64,000 nt of DNA from Pyricularia pennisetigena (lineage: Eukaryota > Ascomycota > Sordariomycetes > Magnaporthales > Pyriculariaceae), in contig NC_043742.1 in NCBI RefSeq assembly GCF_004337985.1, positions 2,962,176 through 3,026,175 of the forward strand, in the 5' to 3' direction. The notes under the pieces are model-generated. The model saw only the letters and a list, made by a program, of their open reading frames with translations. It was not told the origin of the DNA and did no database searches. This document shows, piece by piece, positions 11,115 through 23,854 of the stretch (the stretch's first letter is position 1; the number at the start of each line of letters is the position of its first letter). Both the position numbers and the translations under genes were made by a program.

Positions 11115-11775
11115 CTTTGCGTATGGGCACAGTGAGGGCGAGAACAAACGAGTGACTTTCAAATAGTGGTGAAAAAAAGAAGAAATTGAGATGAGATCTG
11201 AGTAAAATCTAGACGTTTGCCCCGGTAGGTAGACGGGAGTGGCCGGATATATATACATATATACACAAAGGGATTCAAAACCGCACGTGTACCGCAAGCT
11301 GCAGCGGCAGTTTGTACGTGCCATTTCCTCTATTCACATTCAAGACCCGCAAGGTCTCCGTCGAGTCAAGAAACAGTCTGTGTTTTGCAGATGTTTATCA
11401 GAACCTGACGAGGCTTATTTGCCGGCTTGCAGGGTTAGTTCTGATTGCACTATACGCAAGTTCGTAGTATAGGCAAAAAAAGTGGCACGTAGTGATCTCG
11501 GCATGTGGGAGGGAAAACAAGCAACGGGCCCCTAAGAGCCTCCCAAGCCCCACAACTGCAAGCACTTAATTCCTTGGCACCTTAGCGCAAGTCTTAAGCC
11601 CTACGCCGGGAAAAGGGGGTGATGGGGCTTAGGGGATTGAGAAAAGCTGGAAGCCCCATCTGAACCATTCCAGGCTGTTAAAGCTGGGACTCTAGGCTAC
11701 CATTTACACCTGCATGCGTCAAACACCCTGAATGCAACGGTGGCCTCCCGGCGGCTGAGGGTACTGCAGCACCTG
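11115..11775. other. Promoter region of the small secreted-protein gene and flanking spacer
   Basis: The first 150 bp hold a TATATATA-type sequence near 11247-11264 (read on the minus strand) suited to the secreted-protein gene. The rest has no supported gene; short palindromic G/C blocks around 11525-11650 have no known counterpart. Confidence 0.4.
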
Positions 11776-12245
11776 TCCAAAATGACGCAAGAATCCCAAA
11801 ATCACACCAAAACTCGTGGTTTTCAACAATAAATAATTAAATAAATTCAGAATATTCGCAAACAAAAAAAAAAAAAATGTGCGATATAAAGCTTAAAACC
11901 CTATATTTTTACCACACACCAGTATTGACGAATTTTATCGTTAATTATAATCATAAACATAAACATAACCGAACAAAAGCTGAAAAAGAATGCCGTCACA
12001 GTGGATTGCAGGGGATGTAGAGGGAATGCAGTTTTCTCCAAACTTTTAACATTGTTATGTGAAAATCTTACCAATTACATAACTCACAAATGATTAAATT
12101 AAAAGTCTAATACGTACTTATCCTATTAGACTTTTATTTGATTTGCAAATGACACGTTTGCTGCTTTTATACCGGATTGGTCATGGTTTTTGTGAAAATG
12201 GCGACTTTTGGTGTGATTTTGGGCTCGTTGCGTTGTAGTGTGTCC
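11776..12245. mobile_element. Candidate MITE with about 50-bp imperfect inverted ends
   Basis: The segment near 11787-11817 containing CCCAAAATCACACCAAAA is repeated in inverted orientation near 12202-12233, and similarity extends about 50 bp with mismatches. The 470-bp interval is AT-rich, has no coding potential and carries a short poly-A run. Outer ends and target-site duplication are not clear, so boundaries are approximate. Confidence 0.45.
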
Positions 12246-12965
12246 CCCCCACATACCGATGGTATACCTTCCACGGCGTATTGTTCGGCATTTATCTCGA
12301 TATCAAGATGAACCGATCTTTCTTAACCCCACTTGGCATTTATAGTTTATGCAAAGAAACTACCGTTTGCCGGTCGACTTAGCTTGCGGAGGGTCGGCAC
12401 TCTAATGGGACTGTGGAGTCAGGGGAGTCTTATTTTCTATTACGATCATCCTGGATAGGGCAAGTTTGCACATAAACTTTGCAAGGAACGAAGTGCTTTG
12501 ACGTTTGATCAAAGGTGACCCCTGAGGCGCACACAGCTGCATCATGATGTGGGCCTCGTGGGCTTCTCGGTGTCGCGGTAAACCAAGGGCCGTGGGCAAA
12601 AGGAGAGCCGGACAATGCGAGATACGGTAAAGGGGCCAAGTCGTTGCAGGTCTATAGACACAAGCAGAGCGATATGAGACTGCGTCTTCAGGGTCACGTA
12701 GTCAGGCCCAAGATACATCGAGATGGATCCCATGCGCTATAGGCACAATAACACCAGGCCTTGATCGAACACCGTGGCCGCGGGATTTTCTATATAAACA
12801 AACATATCTCGTCAATTCCTCGGTCGTTCTACTCTCGTTTTCACCACCAACCCCCTTCCGTTCATTCCCTCGTTGGCCGTTGCCAACAGTCCTTCGTTAC
12901 AGGTCCTCAGCACTCTTTTTTTTATTTCTTTTTTAATTTCCTTGAGACTTTTCATCTCTACGAAA
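12246..12965. promoter_or_regulatory. Laccase upstream region with TATA box
   Basis: No gene is supported in this interval. TATATAAA at 12791-12798 lies about 170 bp before the laccase start and is followed by a pyrimidine-rich leader, a normal fungal promoter arrangement. Confidence 0.5.
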
Positions 12966-14846
12966 ATGGCTCATCACGTACTCGCCTTGGCGTTGGCCTC
13001 GACTTGCAGTCTTGCAACGGCTCTTAGCACTCCTCAGGTGCTTCCTCGTGCCGCAAGTCCATGCGCCGGTAACACTCCGACCACCCGCTCTCAATGGTGT
13101 GATTTCAGTATCGACACCGACTATCACACCGTAGTCCCCGATACTGGAGTCACCCGAGAGTATTGGCTTGAACTATCGAGCGTCCAGGTAGCTCCGGATG
13201 GCAGACAGCGCAGGTAAGCAGTTCTTGCTCTGGATAAAAAAAAAAAAAAAAAAAAAAAAAAGAAAAAAAGGTTAAAGCAAATCCTAACTTACAAAAACAG
13301 TGCAATGGCCATCAACGGCAGCATCCCTGGACCTACCTTGATCGCCGACTGGGGTGATAATGTAATCGTCCATGTCACCAACAACCTCGACCCTGCATCC
13401 AACAACGGTACCAGCATGCACTTTCACGGCATCAGACAGAACTACACCAACGAGAACGATGGTGTTACAGCCATTACGCAATGCCCGACGCCCCCGGGCT
13501 CGACCGTGACTTATAAATGGCGTGCTACTCAATACGGCTCGAGTTGGTACCATTCCCACTGGGCACTGCAGGTGAGTTAGCTGCTTGCGTTGGCGATTTT
13601 AACGACAGCACCCCTGGCACGATGCTGACTGAGCTCAACACTCAAGGCTTGGCAAGGAATGTTGGGCGGTCTCGTCATCAACGGACCAGCAACGCAAAAC
13701 TATGACGAGGACCTGGGGATGCTGTTCCTCAACGACTGGGATATTCAAACAGTGGACGAGCTCTACCACGAGGCCGAGGCCTCTGGCCCACCGACTCTAG
13801 ACCAAGGCCTGCTCAACGGCACAAACGTCTACACGTCCAGTGACAACCAGACCACCGGCCACAGATGGAATACGACCTTCACCGAGGGCAAGTCCTACCG
13901 GATCCGGTTGGTGAACGGAGCCATCGACACGCACTGGAAGTTCTCGATTGACAACCACACCTTGACCGTCATCGGGAGTGATTTTGTGCCCATCAAGCCG
14001 TACACCACCAACTTTGTAAGCATTGGCATGGGCCAGCGGTACGACGTGATCGTGACGGCCAACCAAGCCGCGACCGCCGACGCCTTCTGGGTACGCGCAA
14101 TCCCTCAGTCGGCCTGCAGCGGCAACAGCAACGCCAACAACATCCGCGGCATCGTCTACTACGGCCAGGCTTCGGACCAAATCCCGACCACGGCCGGGCA
14201 CGACTACGACGACAGCTGCGACGACGAGGACCCGGCAAACCTGATCCCACACGTGGCCAAGAACGTGGGCGCGAGCACGTGGGCCGACACCCAGACGGCG
14301 TCCGTGTCCTTCAACACGGAGAATCTGTTCCGGTGGTACCTCAACACGACCACGATGTTGGTGGACTGGAAGAACCCGACGGTGATGCAGGTGGCGAGCG
14401 GCAACACGAGCGTCTTCGAGAGCTCCAACGCCGTCATGGTGCTCGACAAGCCCGATGAGTGGATCTACCTCGCCATCCAGACCACGCTGGCCGTGCCGCA
14501 CCCGATCCACCTGCACGGGCACGACTTTTACGTCCTGGCGCAGGGCGAGGGCGACTACCAGCCCGGCACCACGGCGCTCAACCTCGCGAACCCGCCGCGC
14601 CGCGACACCGCCATGCTGCCCGCGTCCGGCCACCTCGTCATCGCGTTCCAGACCGACAACCCGGGTGCCTGGCTCATGCATTGCCATATCGGCTGGCACA
14701 CGAGCGAGGGCTTCGCCATGCAGTTTGTCGAGCGCCAGAGCGAGATGCTGGGGCTCATGGATCAGGCCGCCTTGGAGAGCAGCTGTTCCGCCTGGGCTTC
14801 GTACCAGACCACCAACAGGGTGCTGCAGGAGGACTCTGGTATATAA
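12966..14846 (+). CDS. Laccase (secreted multicopper oxidase)
   Basis: Exons 12966-13213, 13301-13571 and 13647-14846 give about 572 residues. The first intron contains a long A tract; both introns have GT...AG ends and keep the frame. The start ATG is followed by a signal peptide. All four copper-binding blocks are present: H-F-H-G, W-Y-H-S-H-W, H-P-I-H-L-H-G-H and H-C-H-I-G-W-H. These ligate one type-1 and three type-2/3 coppers and let the enzyme oxidise phenols while reducing oxygen to water outside the cell. The residue at the type-1 axial position, five after the last histidine of block four, is Phe, the arrangement linked to higher redox potential in the class-3 scheme. Many N-glycosylation sites are visible. 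Possible roles are lignin or phenolic breakdown, or melanin-type polymerisation. Confidence 0.93.
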
Positions 14847-15446
14847 GCTGTCTGTTTGAGGGAATAAATCTTTTTAGGGTGGGCGGTTGCTTTAGGGGCG
14901 TTAGTGGGAGGTTGCCATGTACCTATAGAATCCTGTAACATAGGATAACAAAATGCATTTTGAGGCTATACATCAATCAAAGTCTACATAATTGAAAAGT
15001 TGGTATCATGTCATGCGTTGTAGTTTCAGTCTTTCAGACATCAACCTAGCGGCCGTTTCGGATTCTTAGATCCTCTGGGTTAAGTAGGATTTGTGCTTCT
15101 GTCTGCTTTTGTAGATGCTGACAAAGTCATGAAATCCGCGGTGCTGATGAAGCCCACGATGAAGTAGAGCATACACAAGTTTTGTATTCCATTTTTTACT
15201 CCCTTTATCGTATCATATGGATCAAGAGTGAGCTCGACGGATGCCACATAGACTTTTTTCTTTTTTCTTTGATGACAATTAAAGGTACACCCAGACAAAT
15301 TTCAGATGGCTCCAGTCAATGCATACCTGCCTAGGTAGGTCTGGTCACTACGACTGCAGCAAGATGCTCCAATCAAATGTCCCGCCAAGCTCTCAAAGTA
15401 CAGCAAAATCCACAACCTGGCGAGCGGGGTAAATTAACCACTGCCG
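14847..15446. other. Laccase 3' region and spacer
   Basis: This is the downstream region of the laccase. No further gene is supported. The AT-rich transposon block starts at its right edge. Confidence 0.45.
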
Positions 15447-16037
15447 TAGTTTCAGTGCTCAAACTAAATCACCATGCGAAGCAGGGTGGACCGAACGCTC
15501 CATGTACCTTTCACCCACATGGGTTTTCGACAAAGTAAGTGATTGAAAAAATGGCGTTCGTTTTAATTTGTGGAAATTCTGTCGGATTTCGTCGCTCAAA
15601 ACCCGTATTTGCAGTATATTCGCACTGTAAATACACTGTATCCGCCAAACTGCAGTTAAAATACTCTACAAACGTTAACATTTAAATAACAAAATAAATA
15701 AAAGTCCCAAACATATGCGGTAATTTACGTTTTATTATTTCGAATTTTGCTACTTTTTCAGCAAAGACGGCGCTATTAGCTGCGTAATTGTAATAGTATT
15801 TGAATATTAAGTTGAATTCTTTTTATTTGTTATTCTAACGCCTGTAGTGAATGAGTTGATGTAATTAATATCAAAATTGAAAATTATGTGAATATTGCCG
15901 TGTAAAATTATTGTAAATCTTTTATGATTTTGGTGCTTTATCAACTTTGATATATTAATTCTTTAATCTTTTATAAAGAATAATAAGACTAAATAATAAA
16001 TCCATTTACGAATGTTAATTATATATATTATTATCCG

Positions 16038-16546
16038 TGTAATAGGTCCACTTTTACTTGTATATAGTCTAAATGGGGTTGCTTGTATGAGTGGATTATT
16101 CTATGATTTTATTAATGCAGAAATTGCGAGTTAAGATTTAACCAATGCGGTTAATCACACTAAACCGGGTTTCAATCCGCCCTGCACCTGCTATTTAATT
16201 AGTTTATATTAGGAAATTTAAATGCGTCTGAGTTTGAAAGTTGTTTGCTAGCGAAGAAAGTTATTTTCTGCTAAACTGACATAAAATAATCTACCGAAAA
16301 TCGACTTGCGGTACCGGAACGTGTTTTGGTGCGCGGACACCCATTTTAATGTCGAAGGGTATATAAAAAGACAGAGCAAAATTTTCCCACTAATATGTTG
16401 TTGTTTTCTCACGCACTATTTCCATTTAATACATTGTTTACCCACTCATATAACCTTGGCTTACTATAGTAATAATGCATTAAATGCATTAGTTATACTA
16501 CGCGGTTTTTAGGTTAACACCTAATACGCCTGTTAATATTAATATT
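16038..16546 (+). repeat. LTR relic related to 29340-29820
   Basis: The start TGTAATAGGTCCACTTTTACTTGTATATAG parallels the sequence from 29340, and further matches include a TATATAA box after a (C)CCCATTT(T/C) block and an AATGCATTAAATGCATT palindrome present in both. This is consistent with a diverged solo LTR of the same retrotransposon family. The 3' boundary is approximate and no target duplication was found. Confidence 0.5.
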
Positions 16547-16915
16547 ATGTAGCAATTACCATTAATAAAAATGTCTTTAAAATACTCACAAATAATTATA
16601 AGTTTCTTAGAGTATATATTAGTCTTTTTATATTTCTTTCAAATTAATAAATAAAATTAGCATTTCAAACAAAATATTTGGGTCTAATATTTGTTTCTAT
16701 AACAAATTAACAAAGCCAATCATTTCTGATTGTATTTAACTTAGCCTGTCACTTATGCATAAGATCCGATTCCTAAGCCTGTCATTTTGTTATTGTTGGA
16801 ATTAATCAAAGTATAAAGGTGTTTCGATTGTAATTTTATTATAAATGTATTTATTTTACCTATCTGGTTATTTTACGTTTTATTTAGTGAAATATTCGCC
16901 CAGAAACTGGACACG

Positions 16916-17146
16916 TGTTGGAATAGAGGGAATCGCGGTCAAATCAACAATAGAGCGATGAATCACGTGCAATGCCGCACAGGCCAATTGCACGTGACTC
17001 ACCCGCCCAATTGCGAAGTATAAGATGGAAGGACGTTCAGAAACTCACCTCTAGACAGTTTCATAGAACAGACAATTAATATATATCTTTTTACTCGTAT
17101 AACAACGTTCCGTTGATCGATCGACATTACGAAAAGCCGATCAACA
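16916..17146. repeat. Solo LTR with perfect 5-bp target duplication
   Basis: This 231-bp sequence starts TGTTGGAATAG and ends CCGATCAACA, giving the usual TG...CA ends with short TGTTG/CAACA inverted repeat. It is flanked on both sides by ACACG (16911-16915 and 17147-17151). A TATAAG sequence lies in its middle. It is less AT-rich than its surroundings, so it is probably a recent insertion that recombined down to one LTR. Confidence 0.75.
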
Positions 17147-17422
17147 ACACGTCATAATATATATGCCTACTCTACGCCCAAAGTGCAAAAGCCCAAGCAT
17201 TCTGTAATAAAATGGAAAGAATAAAAAAGAAATAAAAAATCAATAAATAACAAGAAAGAATACCGCTATAAAAAAGTTGGAAACGACTGATATTACATTC
17301 GCCCAACTATACATTTAAAAACGTACATTAAACTGCTATTCATAATTGTATTGATATTTGTATCTAACCCCAAACCCATGTATTCTTTCGATTTTGACTT
17401 AATTAATCACAACTGAGTATTA

Positions 17423-20405
17423 CAGTGGGTGACCTACAAGTGGTCATGACCCGGAAGTGGCCACCCTGAAGTTATAATCAACCTTTTATAACATTTTAAC
17501 CAATGATTCAATGAAGACCAGAGCCTGTACCTAGATAAAACCAGGGATTGGCTACTTGATGATATATACTTTATCCATATAGGGCATTTTTTTGAATGAG
17601 AGATTGGGCTTTTAGACAAAACCATATTTTTGTTTTTTAAAACTCGAATTAATTGCTATAAATATATCGTAAATTATATATTATCAGGCGGTTTGAAACA
17701 CAGATTGGCTGACTAAGCCTGCCTGGCTCGCGGGCATAGCTACTAATTAATTAATTATTGAAGTTGAAAACTAAAAAATACATATAAATTGCTTGCAAAT
17801 AAAATATTCAAATATAAAATCAATTTTATGTGAATAAACAAACAGAGAACTTATATTTATAAAGTGTAGAATAGAGCTTAATCAGGTATTTTCTGTGGAG
17901 CGTAAAGCAGCATGCTGTGGTATTTAAGAATTGCTTGTTTTTACACTATAAATTTTACTATCGAAACTTTAAACATAAATATTTAATTACACATGATTTT
18001 ATTTTGCGTTCCAAAAAAACACCAAATTAAATATTATTCTTACTTTGATATAGAAAGCCTTTTTTGCTTTCATTTCAATACAAAAATTGTTTTATATATT
18101 TAAAAGTTTTGTTCATTAACAATTTGTGTATATTTTCATTTTTTGTTTCTACATTGGGTGACCCACAAGTGGACATGCACCTAACATAGACACCTATTTT
18201 GTTAGCAATTTCTAGTATCGTTAACACAACCCACCTACTTCAAGGCGACCACGCACCGCAAATAACGTGTTTTTAAAGCCGAAAAAAGCCGCAATACCGC
18301 AAATTTTGGAACTTAGGCTTACCCAAGCGGTTAAAACCGTAAAATCAGGCATTTTGAAAAATAAAGCGGCCGCGCAGTGGGCCGTACTCAAAATCAGCCT
18401 TATACGTCATTTCGACGGCGTTTCGATCGAAATAAACCTATAAACCATATAAGCTATTTTCTAACGTATAAAAAAAGTTCGTTAACCGTTAAATCAAAAT
18501 CAAAAAATTCGTTGGAAAAACGTCCACGCACCAAATAATTAGAAATTTCATTTTTTCTCATACCGCCAAAATACGCGTAAACGTTTTCGGTAAACGTTGG
18601 TTGGCCGATTTTTTACGCCGTAATAAAAATATTAAAACCAATTTCGGGATTTTTTGGGAAAATACGCGAATTAAAAAAATTACGGCCAAATTAATCCGGG
18701 CGTTTTATATTTAACACTAACGAATAATTACCGAATTTGAAATCAAACCCAAAAATATCGTAAATATAAACGAAAACGGTTTCCAATAAAGCGATACAAC
18801 GGCCGGAAAAATAGACGGTTTATTTTTCGTAAAACGCCGGAATTAAAGTAAAATTATGTATACGTTAAATATTATTTGGGCGTCGATTATTGAAACGCTA
18901 GTTGTAAGAAAATAATTTTATTTTAACCGTTATTTAAACGGGTAATATTTTCTAAACGCAATCATTCCACCTCATATCAAAGATTAAACGTATAATTCGA
19001 CTCCCATAGGTTGGTTTAGTTTTAAAATCAGTTAAAAATTTTTAAAACAGGCTTTTCTACCAGAAATAAAGCCACATATTAGTATAAAATAACGGGTATT
19101 GATATCAACTTGAGCTTTAACGTAATAACTAATTAAACTTGTAACTAACATCTTTGAAAACAGGGTTTCTTTCGAATATTTACTTATTTATAATCTACAT
19201 TTTGTTTAACCGTTAAATGTTTTTGTTTTCAACCCTGTTAAAACCTATTACCGGTAATAAATAAATCTTTTTACGTCGTTAAATATTATTGCGCCTTAAT
19301 AGCGAAAACGGTTTTTTACCGCCTATTAAAACGTTTTTATAACCGGTTTATCGGTTCGTAACGTAATTTCCCGGTTTCTGTAAAACCAGGATTTGGCCGG
19401 TAATACCTTTTTAGATATTAATTTTGGATCGAAGAGTGAACTTTAACTTAAAAATGACCCAAATAACAATTTTGAACCATAATTCGGATTAAAATATGAC
19501 CAATTTTATTTTCGGGACCCCAAAAACCTTCCAAAATATTAAAACACAGGTTATACAAATAACAGGCCGGTTAAGCAAATACCGAAAAAATTTGGTTTAT
19601 CTTATACAAAATATATCCAAAATTACGGATTATTAAATTGTTTAAATCGCGAATTTTATTCCTGAAAATAAACGGTTAAACGAGGAAATTGGAAATTTTT
19701 AACCTGTATTTAGAAAACGCGTACGCCGCGAAACTTAAAAATCTTTTTATAAATAAACCGATATATAAGAAACGGTTTACGCCTTGGATTAAAAAAGGGC
19801 GGCCATGGAGGCCAAAATTCGGCCGTAAAACCGAAATGAGGATTAAAACTAGGGATTTACGGTTTCCTTCTTAAATTATAATGTAAAGGAACTTTTCGCG
19901 AATTAATAAACATCGGTTTTGTTGCGATTTATTGCGGAAAAACGATCAATTGTATATTCGTTGTTTTCATGGCCGCTCTTGGGGAGGGTGTCCACTTCAG
20001 GGGCATGTCCACTTCTGGGTCACCCACTGTAAAAGTTAGTATATTATTAATTATAATTGATAATAAAACACGTGGTGGCTCAATATATATGTTTATAAAC
20101 ATATATATATGTATATATATTTATACTTTTGACCGCCTTGCAATATAGATGTCACTACATATTTATATTATCTTGATTCGAATTTGAAAACATGAAAGTA
20201 GGGGTTTGTCCGAAAGCCTAATATCTTATTCACAAAACGCCCCATATAAATAAAAATCCTACACCATCAAATAGCCAATTCTTGCTTTTGTGTACGTAGA
20301 GGCTTTAGTCTTTATTGACCCATTTTAACAAATGGGTCAATAAAGATTAATTACAACTCCAGGGTGACCACTTCCGGGTCATGATCACTTGTGCGTCACC
20401 CACTG
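17423..20405. mobile_element. Outer pogo/Fot1-like (Tc1-mariner) transposon
   Basis: Inverted ends of about 60 bp (17423-17482 and 20346-20405) begin CAGTGGGTGAC and are flanked by TA on each side (17421-17422, 20406-20407), the target of the Tc1-mariner superfamily. Its own sequence is about 1.1 kb once the inner element is removed. No transposase reading frame is intact in the outer part, so it is a defective or deletion copy. Confidence 0.75.
18152..20029 (+). mobile_element. Inner pogo/Fot1-like transposon with degraded transposase
   Basis: Inverted ends of about 43 bp begin CATTGGGTGACCC on the left and CAGTGGGTGACCC on the right, flanked by TA on both sides. The 1878-bp length is normal for a Fot1/Pot2-type element. 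The + strand near 18364-18470 translates to a helix-turn-helix-like segment (A-A-A-Q-W-A-V-L-K-x-x-L-I-R-x-F-D-G-V) of the kind found at the N-terminus of pogo-class transposases. The rest is broken by many stops, consistent with RIP. Its ends are related to those of the outer host element. Confidence 0.7.
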
Positions 20406-20588
20406 TAGTTACCGAAGTGCTGAAAATACCGCTATAAACGACGAAAATCGACAAATTGTCCTCAAACCTGAACCAAAACGTTTTTTGAACAAAGCCACAG
20501 GTATGTTGCAAAGCCATGATTGTGCCACAATTGTGGAGCTTTGGGTTTCAGGGACAACCCCGGACATTAAGTTTGAGCATTGAAACTA

Positions 20589-20815
20589 TCGAAGATCAAG
20601 GTTTCGTAACCCTTGCTTTGAGGGGGCGTACAGCGTACCGCCATTAAGTGAATATATAAAGACAAACGAATAGCCCCAAAGTATCGGTCCCCAGTGTTTT
20701 AGGGCTTCTTTGGTATCAAATGTTTCAATTTTCAAATTCAAGCCCGACTAGTACCACAAAAGAACATCTCTCTTCGATAAGCCGGACTCTTATCTATTTA
20801 CCATTCGTCTCCAAG
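20589..20815. other. Reductase gene promoter region
   Basis: This is the short spacer between the end of element D and the SDR start. A CCATTAAGTGAATATATAAAGAC-like TATA region is present near 20640-20665. No other feature was seen. Confidence 0.4.
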
Positions 20816-21805
20816 ATGGCCGGCAAAGTATACCTGATCACTGGCGTCAACAGAGGTACGTGCACGGAGAAACGGGCACAAAGCATTTATCAAATTTGAA
20901 TCTTCTTGATCATTGACAAGTGGACAACATAGGCATTGGCCATGGTCTTTTCAAATACTACGCCTCACAGCCTAACAATACCGTCATCGGGACAGTCCGC
21001 GACCTGAAACACGCCCAGGCGCTGCTGGACGAGCCGCGGGGCACTGACACCAATCTGATCGTCACCAAGCTCGACGCCTCCTCAAAGACGGACCCCTATT
21101 CCGCGGTCGAGGATATTCGCTCCAAGGGCGTCGACCACATCGATGTCGTCATCTCCAACGCAGCCGTCGCGCAGCTGTTCACTCTCGAGGACCTGCCCAT
21201 CGAGGTCTTCGAGGAGCACATCACCATCAACTCGGTCGCGGTGCTGCTGCTTTACAAGGCCACGCTCCCGCTCCTGCGCGCTTCGGCCTTTGCCAAGTTC
21301 ACCCTGATCAGCGCCGCCGGCGGCAGCATAGGCAGCTTTGCGGGCACCAAGCTTCCCTTCGGGGCGTACGGCGCCTCCAAGGCGCTTTCCAACTATCTGC
21401 TGGTGAAGATGGGGGCCGAGAACGACTGGCTGGTGACGCTGTGCATCCACCCGGGGTGAGTTTGCCTTGGTCATGTCGCTGGAGTTTTATTTTATTTTAT
21501 TTTTCATCTCGCGCAGTATCTAGACGTGCGTCCATTCACTGATCTTTCTGGTCGTCTTGCAGGCACGTACAAACGGACATGGGCGATTTCGCCTCCAATG
21601 CCTTTGGTATAGACATCGCGCCGGTCACAATCGACCAGTGCGTTAAGGACACGACGGAGATTGTAAGTACATCGCCATTCACTGGACCTGTTGAGGAATC
21701 TAATAGACTGATACTGGATTATCGATCAAGATTGAAAAATCAACCAAAGAAGATCACTCCGGCAAGTTCTTTGACCGGACCATCGACAGCTTCTGCCCTT
21801 GGTAG
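20816..21805 (+). CDS. Short-chain dehydrogenase/reductase, norsolorinic acid ketoreductase-like
   Basis: Exons 20816-20855, 20933-21455, 21563-21662 and 21731-21805 join in frame to 245 residues, the usual size of a classical SDR. The N-terminal T-G-V-N-R-G-I-G (about residues 9-16) is the dinucleotide-binding glycine motif. The I-S-A-A-G-G-S strand holds the catalytic Ser region, and Y-G-A-S-K has Tyr at 159 and Lys at 163. A P-G-H-V-x-T-D-M-G segment after the third strand set is typical of the NorA/sniffer-like group, which reduces ketones with NADPH in the cytosol. The name norsolorinic-type is by similarity only; no aflatoxin-like cluster surrounds it. The gene sits directly beside the transposon nest yet looks intact. 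Confidence 0.9.
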
Positions 21806-23806
21806 AGCTTCCGACAGGAGACCACAGGTTTGAGCCTTCCTAAGGGTTTTTTCGTCACTCGTTTGATGAGGCCTGCCTTGGATGTTTGAGTCACCTTGTA
21901 GAGCTACCGGTCAGTATTGAGTGCTTAAATTAGGTTTTTTACATGAGCTCGCTAGCCATAGAGTTTGGAGCTGTGACTGTTCCGGCCGAAATGATCTGTC
22001 TGCTATGCAACTTCAGCATCGCTTTAGCAATCGTAGGTCTAGGTGAAATTTGGTCACCACGTCAAACGGACCGCACAGCAGTCAAGGACATTGCCAGCTT
22101 TTATACCCAAGACAAACAAATGTTGACGCTTCCAGACTGTTGTACAATACAGGAATAAAATTTACGAAAGGGTAACAGATGCTGTTAATAACTATCCACT
22201 GCAGAACCGGGGAAATATCATGGCCGCACAAAATCTCTGAATATAGCCAGGCTATAGGTGTATCGAGGTACTCAGAGCCTGTTCAGTTGCATCCGATAGG
22301 TCGCGATATTAACCATTAATGACTTTCTGTGAGTATACCCCGTCTGAATAAGCTTATACAGAACTAAGCCTCGATCTAATCAGCAAGGCACATCTGGTCT
22401 CCTGCTAAAACATGGGTCCGGTATTTATTTTTTTCCAAATGGAAAGTTTTCCCAAGTAACAAGCTAGCTAGAACCTGAATGAAGAAGAATCCTAAATAAC
22501 GATTTTACAAAAAGATAGTTCCAATTGCAATAAACAATAAACTCGTAAAAGATTGTGGAGTAGGGCGAAAACAAATCGACGCATCAGAGTCTGTAGTGGC
22601 CAAATGCAGCAAGGATAATAGAATATAAATCCCTGGTCTGTGATATTTTATACTTTCTGTTGAGGATTCCTGACTAGGGCACGTATCGCGCGCTAAAGTC
22701 TCATATAAATAAGACACGCGCAATATTTAATTGGAACTTGCACCTTTTCCACCCCTTTTCCTTAGCGTTAATTTTAATATCATCCAGGATACCCAACGGT
22801 GATGAGGTTGTCAGCCTAACCTATGAGACCTTCCTATTTCGCTCGAGGGGTGCAACTTTGAGTCTCTTCGGAAATTGTCAGGTGTTTTAACGCTGGTTGA
22901 AATTAGTATGTTAACATTCTGGGGCGTTTTAAATGTATTTTTACGTTTAGAAAATACTGATTATAAATAACTCTGATAATTTTAACGAAAAGTAAATTTG
23001 TTACTTATCTACTTGGTGTAATGACGTTTAAACCGTACGACCAGCCGCCCTGTCCCTTTGTTTTATAATACGAAGTTGCATTAGTAAACTAACCCTCTAA
23101 ATAATACGGACCCGAACCCGGTTAGACACAATATAATTTTGTGCAGACTATTTTTCCTTATTCAAGTGACACATAAATAACAAGAGCCCCGAAGTACCAT
23201 TTAGGAGGTTTAAAAACAGCCCGTTAACAGACCGAGACAAGCTCAGCGTTAAGAATTACCATCGCTACTGCCTACTACTTACTATTAGTGGCATTTAGTG
23301 CTAATACCACTATTGTTATTGAAGTGATTGTCTTTGGTTAGGTACTTCGCTTCGATTGTTCAGTAGCGCTTTCAAGTGCACCAAAGCCAACTGACCAACG
23401 TGGTGGAAACAATGATGTAATCGTTCTCAACGAGTGTAGTTCGTCATTGTAAACCCATATATACTACCCTAGACTCATTCGTCCAGGGCTGCTGTCAACA
23501 TAAGGCACCAAACTCCAGCGTCAATACCACGTCTCCAGGTGCTTGTTGCCCTCTGCATGCAACATTGGCAGGCGCGACTGCCCTGGCGGCCGTCGAGAAT
23601 GTAACCTTCCAAGTCCATTGATGTACCCTTATCGCTCCCGGCCTGGGCAAGCCACCCCGGGTATACATCAAACGGGTATCTCAAGCAGATGGCAAAATTA
23701 CCACACTACCACGTGTGATCGCCTGGCATTTTGCAAGGAAAAAGGCAGGGCAGGCAGAAGGTTGCCATATCCAGTATTCTTGTCGCGGTCGCTAGTCAGA
23801 GGTGGG

Positions 23807-23854
<48 letters not shown>

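Larger units (their letters stand above)
15447..20588. mobile_element. Element D: degenerate TAGTCTCAG-family transposon hosting other insertions
   Basis: The left end (15447 onward: TAGTTTCAGTGCTCAAACTA, then a diverged C-GAAGCAGGGTGGACCG block) matches the left ends of elements A, B and C. The right end (20407-20588) carries the same ACGGCGAAAATCGACAAATTGTCCTCAAACCTGAACC-type block and ends GAGCATTGAAACTA, the inverse of the left terminus. No 9-bp duplication is preserved, so this is an old copy or two abutting fragments. Inside are an LTR relic, a solo LTR and nested pogo-like elements; removing them leaves about 1.4-1.9 kb, similar to A and B. No protein coding remains of its own. Confidence 0.6.

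Noticed and set aside
13797..14699. 300-codon antisense frame across the laccase
   Set aside because: It mirrors laccase codon structure and gives no recognisable protein.
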